In this document: in pieces, positions 10,995 to 21,780 of the stretch
Numbering within the stretch: the stretch's first letter is position 1
Layout of the letters: each line of letters starts with the position of its first letter
Source of the DNA: Chloranthus sessilifolius
Taxonomy: Eukaryota > Streptophyta > Magnoliopsida > Chloranthales > Chloranthaceae
Reading direction: 5' to 3'
Length of the DNA stretch: 64,000 bases
Assembly: GCA_021018995.1 (NCBI GenBank)
Contig: CM037596.1
Coordinates: 101,911,416-101,975,415, forward strand
Translations under genes and position numbers: made by a program
The notes under the pieces: generated by a model
The model's database searches: none
The model's input: the letters and a program-made list of their open reading frames with translations, nothing else
Told to the model about the DNA's origin: nothing

Positions 10995-11345
10995 ACCGCT
11001 CTCTCTCTCTCTCTCTCTCTCTCCTATAATCAACCAGGACCCCCTACTCCCCCTACTCTTACACCAATCTCTCTCCTATAATCCATCAGGACGCTCTACT
11101 CTACTCTTACACCAAACCACTAACCAAGACGGCCTAGTCCCTACTCCTACTCCTACACCAACCAAGAATTCCCCCCCCCCATCACAATCTCATCAGTTGC
11201 TAGCGAGGCTGCCTCCCTCCCCTCTCTCTCTCCTCTCTCCCTCCCTCCTACCAGATACCAACGCCTTTATCTCGTTGACAGATTGCTGAGAGTATTTCAC
11301 TCTCTCTCTCTCTCTCTCTCTCCTCCTCCCCTCTCTCTCTTTGTC
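10995..11345. repeat. CT microsatellites and pyrimidine-rich tract
   Basis: There are (CT)n runs at about 10999-11023 and 11300-11323, with C/T-rich and tactcctac-type repeats between. The open frame through it (10978-11289) is serine/leucine/proline low complexity and not gene-like. Confidence 0.85.
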
Positions 11346-11399
11346 ACTCTGGCTATGTCATGTTGCTCGGTCTTACAATCTCAAGACACGGAGCTTCGC

Positions 11400-13834
11400 C
11401 ATCTAGGGTGAATTTTATTCCATAATATTTTTGTATATTCTTTTGGCTTTGAGCCATGTTAATATTTTTCTACTTTTTAATCAGAAATTTCTGACTCTGC
11501 AAATTTTTATCATTGTAGTATATCTTTACTCATACTTCCTTTTATTTTTTTATGATTATAAATTGTTAATGCACGATTAAAGACATAATTTTTAACTTCA
11601 AATAAGTTAACTTATACTTTTATATATTTCAGTAATTTATTACTGGTTTTATAATTTCAATTTTTTCTTAATTTTTCTCTGAACCTTTACTGAAATCATC
11701 CAAATTGTACAGGACAAAATAAATATTGTGCAAAGATAAACGGCACAATATATTAATTCTGTTATATGATTCAATGCAGTCAATGAAGGACTTTTGGTGT
11801 ATTAAATCATATGATAGAGATCATGTTTCATGTCAATCTCTATGGCCTGATTCATTGAATTTGGCGAGGCGATAGAGATCGATTTTCACATGGTTGATCT
11901 TGAGACCTGAGCATACCATCAAATGGATAGTTTTCGATTTTGTCTGGAAAGGATCTCAGAAATAAAGCTCCTAATATCATAGTTGAGCATGATGTACGCT
12001 ACATGATTTTTGAGTCACTTTTTTTGAAACTGATAAGGAAACTGACAGTTTGATGGTATTCTCTTGATTTTAAGATCAATTCTGAAAAATCGATCTCCAT
12101 TGCATAATTCAATGCAATGACCGGATTTTAGCATAGGCATTCTCAATAATTGGGTGGGTGCAAATAGGGCTACCCTTAATCAAGTTGATGAAGGGATAAA
12201 GTTGGATTTTAAGGGTTGACTGTCCGATTGGAACCCACTTTATGTCTATCATACATGCCCCTCTATTTTTTTTTTTTTTTTTTTTGTGTTGTCCACAAGG
12301 ATCAAAATTTCTGCCAAAATGACCAAAATTTCGATCCCCATAGAAACCGAAACAAAATCCCAAAATTTTGGGATTTAAGCATAGAGATGAAAATCTGTCA
12401 AAATTTCACTTTCGGTTCCCACAAAAATCGAAACCAAATCCAGAATTTTGATCCTTGGTTAAAACTGATTTAATGTCTTCGCTTTCTTTGTATTTTGTCA
12501 TACTTTTGAACTATGAACCATCCTACAAGAATTAATTAATTAAACGGTCGATTGAAGATCGAAGCACTAATTGATAGGATAGATGGAAGGAAGATTAGTT
12601 TTAATTAAACTCACCCACCAAATCTTTAACCTCTCATCACATCGAAATACATTGACTACATTGAATGAGGCGATGGAGATCGGTTTACCCTTCCAATATT
12701 GAGATCATCGGTACCATTAGGCGGCTAGTGATTTATTTCACGTGACACCCATCTCAGAAAAGTGACCATGATTTCAAGATCCTTTCTGTGAAATATGAAT
12801 CAGTTTCTTTCATGTACTGCCTAATGCTAGGACTCATGGGTTTGTTGTGTTATTTCTTTTAGGTGGTGCGTACATAATCCTTTTCCAAAACCATAAGAGA
12901 AGCTAAAGGTTTTGAGTAGAGGAAAAGCCCCGATAAAGTATTGCCGCCTAAGACAGTTTATTGAAGGATTGATTTTCCCTGTAAGTGATGGCAGACTCTT
13001 TTGAACCTCCCATTAAAGATTTCTCATATTTGCACTCATGTCAATTGCTTTAGTTAATTCACCTTAATTTGTTACGGCTAAATGGTATTGCACGAATTTC
13101 ATTGGACTCTTTGGATGTGAATGCCAAGAAAATTAGAAAAAAATTTGTCCATTTGTAATATCATGAATTTATATAGGGTTGTATATGCATAGAATTTAAA
13201 TATTGATTTATTTTCGATAATTATAAATGATGCTTTACATTTCTCATAGAAACAGAGTTGGATTCTTCGTAAATTTGGGTAGAAAATTTGAATTTTGGAA
13301 TAATTATTGAAGTTTTCGGAACTCATTGTTGATGGAGTTTTGGTCTAATTAGTTTCCTGTTTTCAATGTTTTGGCAAGCTTCTCATTACCCCTCCTTGAT
13401 CCACTGTTTCTTTACTAATATGGCTACCAGTGCATGAAAACATCGACAATCCAATAACCCCTCGTATCCTCATCGCCAATTGGCCATTTTTTATCTGAGT
13501 TTCTAATTTAAAAAACAAGTCCCTCCTCTCACGGTGCAAATCAACCCAGCCATCACTTCCATGTTAAACCCACCACACACAATTGCCTTCCTTTTGATCT
13601 GATTTTTGTGAGGTTAATTTTGTGCACGCAATTTTTCACTGCTAGGAATATTTCACTGCTGGCCTACAGTTTATTTGAAGTGTTTTGCGTGAGTTAGCCC
13701 TCCCCAATTAAAATCGGGCTTTTAAAATACCGGCATCAGGCCGCCCTGCAATTCCCTTTTCCAATTTTCAGAATTTTCATGCGGATAGGATAAATTAACT
13801 TCTAAATAATATTCTTTTTTGTAGATATTTCAGC
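11400..13834. other. AT-rich spacer upstream of the viroplasmin-domain gene
   Basis: No exon is recognised. It contains copies of the dispersed motif (near 11765-11900 and 12650-12730), a run of about 20 T at 12266-12286, and inverted gatccccatagaaaccgaaa / tcccacaaaaatcgaaacca duplications at 12335-12440. Confidence 0.4.
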
Positions 13835-14149
13835 ATGGCGAAATGGAAGTACTATGTTGTTTTTTCCGGGCGACGGCCTGGGATATATGATCGGTGGTGT
13901 GACTGTCACTATCAAGTTAATGGTTTTCGAGGAGCTAGCTATAAAGGATACACCACACTCTCGGAGGCGGAAATGGACTTCCAGATGTCGACAATGGCTT
14001 TAGGAGACTCGGGAAATAGACATTTGGAGGCAGAAATGAACCAAATTCGTCGGTCGCATTTTCTTGCCATATCCGTTGCGATCGGATTACTCTCGATCTT
14101 TATTTTTCTAATTTTGGTATTAATTACTTTCCATCATAGTCTTCTTTAA
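13835..14149 (+). CDS. Small protein: RNase H1 N-terminal/viroplasmin-like domain plus C-terminal membrane helix
   Basis: The single exon encodes 104 residues. Residues 4-46 (KWKYYVVFSGRRPGIYDRW, then QVNGFRGASYKGYTTLSEAE) match the RNase H1 N-terminal hybrid-binding domain family (Pfam Cauli_VI), which binds RNA/DNA hybrid or dsRNA. The signature is YYVVF.GR.PGIY..W.(D)C..QV.GF.GA.YKGY.TL.EAE. Residues 75-100 (LAISVAIGLLSIFIFLILVL) form one strong transmembrane segment at the extreme C-terminus, so a tail-anchored protein is predicted. No RNase H catalytic domain follows. The ATG is preceded by a perfect acceptor (tagatatttcag|c), so a 5' UTR intron is possible. Function is unknown; the domain is also common in plant proteins unrelated to viruses. 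Confidence 0.7.
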   Translation: MAKWKYYVVFSGRRPGIYDRWCDCHYQVNGFRGASYKGYTTLSEAEMDFQMSTMALGDSGNRHLEAEMNQIRRSHFLAISVAIGLLSIFIFLILVLITFHHSLL

Positions 14150-15700
14150 TTACCAAAATGTACTTGATATATATAAAATAGTGGGGCAGCTTCAAAAATC
14201 TGAATGGTCTATTTTAATCATATATTTTAATGACACTTGATGATGGACTACTCAATGGGATCCTTTCCTCTCCTGGCTTCAGCTTGAGTGCACCATCGAG
14301 TAGGGTCAAGTGCACCAAATGGTCGAGCATTTGCGAGTTTCTTATTGGGCAGCCAAATTTTGGACACAACCCAACCCATTGGCACCCTACAATTTTTTAC
14401 AAGAACCCAAAAGCACTCTCACTAGTGCATCTGCTTTTCACGTTTTATCGATTTTATGCAAAAAACCATGTCCATGGAATCGATCTGAAAAAACCTTTCC
14501 AAATTCGTTCTTGGAGGCCTGAATATTGACAAATGCTTGCAGCTCAACCAGGCTATATGCTTGGTCAATTGACATTGATATGACCAAACTAAGCATAGGA
14601 CCAAGAGGTAGGTCATTTATAATAGACGGGCGGGTCTGTTATCATAGTTATGAACTTGTTCAACAATAGAAGGGCGGGTCATCTTCCATTTACAGATGAA
14701 CCACTTCCATTTACAGATGAACCACAAATAATGCGGTTCATTTGTGATATATATCAAAGCTCGGAAGTTTTGAAATATACATGCACAAATTAGAATTGTG
14801 CATGTCCTTTCAGGTTTTTACTGTGGTTACTCAGAGATTGGTGTAGAAATATTGGTACAAGCTCCATATCCATGCAATTGAGACACACCCAATACAAACC
14901 AAAGAGAAATTAAGGCTGAATCATTTGGATTTAAAATCCTGTCCTAGATTTGAGACCCCCATTTCCAAATCCACCGTTCGGATAAGCACTAATTGAGAGG
15001 GATTTAGATTTCGCCAAATCTTGTGTAATTTGAGACGTGTGCCGTGTGGAATTGACAACATACTATCCGATAGGTGGTCCATGATCTAGCATGCAAAAGA
15101 TAGAGTTGAAAAAATAATGATCTCCATCACTTAAACAAGGCAATCAACAATTTTATTGCGGCACCATCATATGTGCTAAAAGAATCTTCAATTGTGAATA
15201 ATGCTTTCTACCTTTGAAATTTATCAAGTAGTGTTACACATCCATTTTTTTTACTGCCACACCACCTCCAATCAGATGAGGGTGATCAATTTTTGTTCCA
15301 ATCTTCCACACAATGTAGTTGTGATCATGGGCTTACAATCGAATGGTCCGGTGTTGACATGGGCTTACAATCAAATGATCTGGCATTGATTCCACTTGGC
15401 ACACATCCTAAAAAAATGAGACGGTTGCTTCATTCCATAAAAATTGATTCATGCTATTTTGGTCTCTCGTATTTACGTTATGATGCAATCGTCTCCTGTT
15501 TTGGGATGTGTGCCACATGGCATCAACAAATGACCGTCTGATGGTAGGCCCATGCTCTCAAGATCTATTGTGTGCAAGATTGAGACTAAAGACAATCTTC
15601 ATCTTATTCAGAGTAGTCAACAAAATGTTCTTTATTTAAGTGGTGTGGCAATAACTATGTTCGATTTATATTATGCTGGCTAGCTGTCTATCCACTGGGG
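14150..15700. other. Spacer with dispersed-motif copies, no gene seen
   Basis: acttccatttacagatgaacc occurs as a direct repeat at 14684-14720. The dispersed motif (…gatctccatcacttaa…caaggcaatcaa) appears at 15070-15150 and 15490-15620. Open frames here are short and not conserved-looking. Confidence 0.4.
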
Positions 15701-15703
15701 CAT

Positions 15704-16309
15704 AGGGTGGACACTATAGCTGTCTATCCAAGGTAATCTTGATTGCGCGCCATTTTTGGGAAGTATCATGCGGAGTCACCATATGCTCCGTTTGATGGCG
15801 CTCATGATCTAACCATTTTTCCCGATTTCCAATTTAACCTGCATGAAATTCTCATATCTATTCCTTACAATCAATGTCCAAAAAGTGCACGATTATGCCT
15901 ACACGTACCAACACTTCAAATGGCACCAACACATTTTAGAGGAAACCCATTTCACAAATATCAGAACCCTTCATTGGAAGTGAAATCAGCTTGTCAGCAA
16001 AGACAAGGGTGGACACTATAGCTGTCTATCCAAGGTAATCTTGATTGCGCGCCATTTTTGGGAAGTATCATGCGGAGTCACCATATGCTCCGTTTGATGG
16101 CGCTCATGATCTAACCATTTTTCCCGGTTTCCAATTTAACCTGCATGAAATTCTCATATCTATTCCTTACAATCAATGTCCAAAAAGTGCACGATTATGC
16201 GTAAACGTACCAACACTTCAAATGGCACCAACACATTTTAGAGGAAACCCATTTCACAAATATCAGAACCCTTGATTAGAAGTGAAATCGCGATGTCAGC
16301 AAAGACAAG
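15704..16309. repeat. 302-bp tandem duplication, two near-identical copies
   Basis: Copy 1 spans 15704-16005 and copy 2 spans 16006-16309. Both begin agggtggacactatagctg and end with aaagacaagg. I count only about eight to ten differences (for example cccgatttcc versus cccggtttcc), so the duplication is recent. Each copy holds the same open frame starting MRAIFGKYHAESPYAPFDG, but the frame is not recognisable as a protein family. Confidence 0.9.
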
Positions 16310-16513
16310 GGGATTTAAATCTGTTGGTTAAGATAGATGTCTAAAATAAAGTATCATCCCAAGTTTTAACCAAATAAAACAAGTAAAATCAAACAAGAAA
16401 AATCCACTCATGCCACTAGTAGGAAGAAGCAAAACTAAAATTATGAACCCCATCTTTTCTTCCATCTCATCGCCTTGCCTATGCCTTCCTTGTAGGCAAA
16501 TCAGATCACCTTC

Positions 16514-16750
16514 TTAACCGTACTGAAAACAAATTAAACAACATTTTCAAAAACAATATTTGGAGGATTTAATAGCAGAATAAATGAAATAATAGTAATA
16601 ATATTAATAAAAATACTAACAAATAGCAAATACTGCAAACAGTGATTTACCTTGACAAAGCCAATCTCCTTGGCGTTGCTGCAGAAGCACTACCTGCAAC
16701 ACATAAGTCCGCACTTTCTGATCAACCAATGTGGGTTACCGCAAACTCGG
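16514..16750 (-). pseudogene. RPS29: Ribosomal protein S29 (uS14) pseudogene, last two exons
   Basis: The exon 16651-16750 encodes (C)RVCGNPHWLIRKCGLMCCR, a TAG stop at 16690-16692, then CFCSNAKEIGFVK. After a GT-AG intron (16523-16650), the exon at 16514-16522 gives Tyr-Gly-stop. This matches the C-terminal half of cytosolic S29 (…[23 protein letters not shown]…), a zinc-binding protein of the 40S subunit. The CxxC pairs are present. The conserved Gln (CAG) has become TAG and there are Gly-to-Trp and Arg-to-Gly changes. The first coding exon is not found upstream. Because introns are retained, this is a duplicated gene piece, not a retrocopy. Confidence 0.85.
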
Positions 16751-18160
16751 CTGAAATAAACAACACATTAATGGAAAGCAGAATTTAAATAATGAACTTT
16801 AAACTATTACCCTTTCAAGTTCATTATACCCGACATCGGCACACATCACTTGGAGGTCTTAGTTTCCATTTCTCAATTAGTTTCAACCTTAAAGCAAATT
16901 TGGTAAACACTACTACAAGTGGTACTTGAATAGACACCTCGAGCTAATCGAAGCCTCTTCTAACAAATTTCAAGTTCAGTAAATTGCAAGGTCTCGTGTA
17001 ATAATGTTGACCACACAATTACAACCCTTTTGGTGATGTAATCTTTCTACAAGTCAATACTGAGAGTTTCTTACTTCCATAGATAACCCTCTTTAATCGT
17101 CTCCATGGTCAAGCCAGAAACATTTCTAACGGAAACATAAGCAAACCACATCTTCCATGACCATGTAGCATACTTGCAAAATTCAGCTTCTCACTAGAAA
17201 CAATTTTGTTACTGTGACAAAGTTTTCCTCCAAGTCATCGGCAGGCTATTGAACAGCTCAGTTATTACCACTACATAAATCTAATCTGATGAACTGACAT
17301 CTAAGAGATTTCGACACACTGTGATAGCCATTCATGAGTTCATCACATATACAGAATTAGAGTACAAAAAAATAGGGCAATGTGTAAAAAATAACTGATT
17401 AGTACTTCCTATAAAAATTAAAATATAAAATAATTATTTTCTACATTGCATCTGAGAGCGAAACACACACCAATCTTATTTCTCTGACCCCCAAGACTTC
17501 TTGTCTTGGACGATATTTCAAGCCATGCTAATAAGACATCCCCGCAATTCTTTATCCAACCATAGTTATATGGGTGTTACTACTACGTGTCCCAACCATG
17601 CAGCCAGCTAGGGTGTCTCCGGGTCATACCCTCTCCAAACTGGTTAGACCTTGCAAGAAGTAGTCATTTATGGATATGTCCTACTAGGGTGTCTCCCAGG
17701 TCAAACTTGCACCAAACTTGTTACGCACCACGTTCTAATTCCTCTTCTAGAATTCCCTTTGATGAAACAAGCCTGTCCAATAAAACCCATCATGATAGAA
17801 TCGTTCAATGGCCAACAAATATGAAGAAATCGCAAGAATAAAAATACCCAATAAGTTCTTATTTTCTCTTCAATTCTGTAACTAGTAAGTAATAAAAATG
17901 CCCCTCCAACAAAAATACCTATGGTAACTAGTACCTATGGTAACGAGTAATGGTGTCAATGCCCCTCCTCCAAAAGTAAGTTTTCGAGTAATAAAATATG
18001 TTGATCTTAAAGTACCTATGGTAAGGCCTTCTTACGTAGGATTTCCAACGCTATCGTCCTCCTAAACGAATCCATGTCATCCTAAACACACATGGAGCGA
18101 TTAACACTATTGCGGAAGTGTGTACAAAAAAAGTGCGGATCAATTTTACTATAGGAAGTA
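16751..18160. other. Spacer, possibly 3' part of the Ulp1 gene
   Basis: No exon is certain. At 17605-17720 the phrase agggtgtctccgggtcat is repeated as agggtgtctcccaggtca. AT-rich minus-strand sequence at 17850-18160 could contain the end of the protease gene, but I cannot support an exon. Confidence 0.35.
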
Positions 18161-18161
18161 C

Positions 18162-21100
18162 CTTAGTGAAGTTATATGGCAAACCACGAGAGGAATGATC
18201 GACATATTTCATCACAAATACACCACAATCGAAACCATTGACTTGTTTCGGAATATCTCTACATTCTTGTATTGGGCAATTAGCGATATCATAAATGTTG
18301 ACCCCTAATCGCGCGAGCAGTCGAGGGAGAAAATTCCTCTGTAAAGTAAAGAAAGTTATAGTTCAAATATCAGTGATTTGAGGAACAAATAAATTGGAAA
18401 ACATCTACTACCTCAAAAATTTGATGGCTCTGAGAACATATCAGTAACAAAATTTGTGACTCATAAAATTGAAGGCTTTGGGAATATACCAGTAACAAAA
18501 TCTCGTTGTGGTACCTCGCCATGAGATCATTGTAGAACGAGTCCAAAATCTCTACTCTCTTCTCTAAAGTATATAAGATAAACAAAGCCCAATGGCCCTC
18601 CTTGAATATTGGTAAAAAAACCTGTGACAACCTCATAATAAATAATTACAGGGTTGGGGACCTTGCACAATTATCGATAACGGACTATTCGTAACACCTC
18701 TACATAAGAATTTGAAGTAAATATACCTTCTGACAGCTACTGAACTTTTTTTGAGGTCGTACAGGGTCAAGCCATATTTTCAGATCACCATTAGGAATAT
18801 TAAAATGCTTAGGTAGGGGACCATCAGGAACGTCGTACTTTTTGTATTTCCTATTTTCTCTCCACTTCATCAGAGATGCTCGATAATTGCGTCAACAATT
18901 CCTACCATGTATCAACAATAGATTATATAAGAAACATATGGGAATCATGACTCGTATTGTCAGGTACAAATAATGGAACTCGATTTTAGACTTGCCAAAT
19001 AATGCGCAGGGAAGAAATGACATCTAGGAAACACATCTGCATTCCGATCCTCTCGTTTCATTAACAAATGAAAATATGCTGTCATCGCCTGTGCCCACAT
19101 AGATTAAGATGGTATGAAAATTGATAACTGAGTGATAAATATTTAAGGTGACGAATTGAATTTTAGAGCACATTACCACTCCATCTACCCAATTTGACGG
19201 TTTAAGCGACTGCAACTGATCAAGGAAGAAAATGCGTACTCCATCTACATTTATCTTTTTACTTCGATATATATCCCGACAAAATAAGGGTATTTAAGTT
19301 ACAAAAATATATGCGAAAAATTTAAATGTGAAGTGGATAAAAGAATTCGCATACCTATTGTCTGGATCTTCCCAATGCGAGTCCACTAATTCGTTGTCTT
19401 CCTCTGAGAGTGGGTGATTAACTTGATGGCAAGCCTAATCAATAGACAAAAGCATTAAGCCTAAACCAACTCCGTATTCCTACCTCACATGCAGTCATTA
19501 AGCAAGAATAACTATGAATGTGAATAAAGGGTGAAGGGTTTGCTATTACCAGGTTAACGGGCTTTCTAATACTGTACTTTTGATGTTTCTTTGACAAAGG
19601 GTAAGGATGCTTCAAGTAAGTCATTAGCTTATTAAGATTTTCACCAAAAATCTTTTCCCTAGGATCCTAATGTAAAATTCATAATTGTGAGTATTACCAA
19701 ATCAGGTGTATTTTAACATGTAATTTTTGGGATGATGAATAATACCTCGTCATCATCCGCCGAATTACTCTCCTCTACATGCACCTACTTAAACCGTTAA
19801 ACAAATAAGAAATTGGTGATATTTTATTATACTCATAATCTCATATAATACATTAAAATAATGTTACAAATTACCTTATCGGTCATATTCTTCCCTTCGC
19901 ATGGCTCGATCTCTTTTTAGTTTTTCTCTTTACCCTAATATCGTCAGGTAATGGCGACCTCAAGGACGTCGAAGGATATTTCTTTCTCTGGCTTACCGAA
20001 TATTTGTCACCTATATAAAATAAAATTAAATTGTCGGAAAGGTGATGGAGATTCACTTATTAATTAGATTTCAATATTGTCACCTTTGGCTCTCTTTTGT
20101 GACTTCTTCCAAAACCTTCTCTCTTAAAAGCTCATCTAAATGAATAATCGGATGTTTTCCCTCTTCATGAGCTTCCATTCCTTCATTTTCCGTTGTACAT
20201 TTATGACTTTTGTAACAAGATTCCTTAGGGGAATTCACTCTTTCTTCTCCCACTTTCATTGATGTGCTCTTCGGTGGCATATTCTTACGCATGGGATGCC
20301 CCTCTTTCTTGTTCTTATTGAGTACAGATCGATAAAATAAGATTAGAGAAGTTGAAGATTTATTCTAGGTAAAATATATTGAAACTCGTTACACTAGAAA
20401 AATCAATGCTCTTACTTTAAGGTTTGCAACTTCACGCTCTATCACTTTAACGCGTTCTCTTAGAGCCTCACAAGAATTACATTTAATACCAGACTTTTGG
20501 CCCACACTCGATCGCATATTGTAATCTTCTTTCCCGTGTGACGTGGATGAGATATCGAAAATGATCTGTGAATATTATCAAAAGCTTTTAGTGCATCATC
20601 TAAACAATGCATGTAACATGACGAGAACTACGCCTCATACCTTGGGATTTATAAAAGCGGCCTCGTAAAATGAGCGATTTTGCCTTTGAATCTTTGGATA
20701 CCTCAAGTATCTTGGGACAATCATTGTAGCTTATGAAATGCTCATAAGCCCATATCTGCGATGATGTCACGAACAATATTATGCTCTTTTTATAATATTG
20801 AATTTAAACTATTTGAATTGGATGAAAAACTAGTCAGGAGGAAGCTACCTGCAGCGCAAATGCGCACCCTTCGACAGCAGTGTGAGTCTTCGTCAACTTA
20901 TAGTTCAAAGCACATTTATTCAAAGACCCCATTAAGAAGTCATACACTAACTTCCCCCATGCAAATTTATTGAATTTCTGAATGTCGCAAACCATTTCGA
21001 AATAAATAATATCAACTTTCTTGTCATGGTTGGGAAGCAAAAAGCACGCAATAAAGTACAAAAGTGACAATCGTATAAAATCTTTTGACTCTGTTGTCGA

Positions 21101-21481
21101 ATCTAATTTAGAAAGTGCCGCCAGGATTTCGTCTCTACCAATATCGGATGCTTTCGCAAAGTGTCTAATAATGAACGTCTTCATCTCGGGGTCATTTGTA
21201 TTTGAATTTGGTTGATCACCACCGCTCCAACCCTCAAGCTTTAGACCTATAACTAATTCAATCTCAAACTCTTCAAATCTTATTCTCCTATCCCCGACTA
21301 CTAAGACCCCGCTCTCAATTTCAATGTTTTCAATAATCCAAAAAATTAAATTGGGACAAATAGGTACTCTAAACAATGCAAGGAGAGGTGAGAATGCTGT
21401 GCATTTGATTCCTTCCCTCTCTTGGGTGGATAAGTCACCGAGGAAGTAACTCATCTTCTTCATATTGCATCTCAGGAGATC
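18162..21481 (-). CDS. Ulp1-type cysteine protease (peptidase C48) gene, multi-exon, transposon-associated family
   Basis: Minus-strand exons seen by eye: 20849-21481 (N-terminal DUF1985-like region, ATG 21461-21463 or upstream), 20641-20755 (IWAYEHFISYNDCPKILEV), 20416-20565, about 20095-20310 (basic/acidic linker), 19756-19795, 19550-19666, 19354-19436, about 19177-19255 (LDQLQSLKPSNWVDGV), about 18965-19097 (AYFHLLMKREDRNADVFPR, HFFPAHYL), about 18727-18890, 18490-18621 and 18162-18338. The last two hold the C48 catalytic residues: His in GHWALF (codon 18592-18594), Asp 17 residues later in EILDSF, and Gln and Cys in PKQVNGFDCGVFVMKY (Cys codon 18225-18227). The family removes SUMO from proteins in the nucleus. 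The N-terminal layout is that of the large plant group often carried by Mutator-like elements. The linker near 19906-20010 has frame doubts, and the 3' end is not located. Confidence 0.75.
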
Positions 21482-21780
21482 CTGAAAAGCGGTGAAGAAT
21501 TATTAATGTACAATGTCATATTTTTACATTATTACACCAAAGATAGTAATTCAAACATTATTGATGGAGACCATACCATTTTCTCCATCTCCAAATTTAA
21601 AGAGGTGCAGGATGACAATTGGTGATAATATGTTGTAGCCTACAACAACTGTAACTTGCAAAATCGAAGCACATAAGAGAATCTAAGAGATCATACGAGT
21701 TGCGCAAACAGAATTGTTAAAGAGAGAATGCGGATACATGACTGATATTGAATACAACATATACCTACACTGAGCATAGA
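21482..21780. other. Region upstream of the Ulp1-like gene
   Basis: Minus-strand sequence here would hold a first exon (a short ATGGAGAAAATG|GT candidate near 21575-21590) and the promoter. Nothing firmer is visible. Confidence 0.3.

Noticed and set aside
10978..11289. 103-codon open frame rich in Ser/Leu/Pro
   Set aside because: It is the translation of CT microsatellites and C-rich tracts; no conserved sequence.
13835..14149. Endogenous pararetrovirus
   Set aside because: Only the small hybrid-binding domain is present; no coat, movement or RT sequence of that virus group is nearby, and the same domain is common in cellular proteins.
15743..16275. Two similar open frames as a gene pair
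   Set aside because: They are the two copies of the 302-bp tandem duplication; no recognisable protein family, so listed only as a repeat.
17587..17841. 84-codon frame with repeated CLRV/RVSPRS words
   Set aside because: Repeat of a DNA phrase, no known family.
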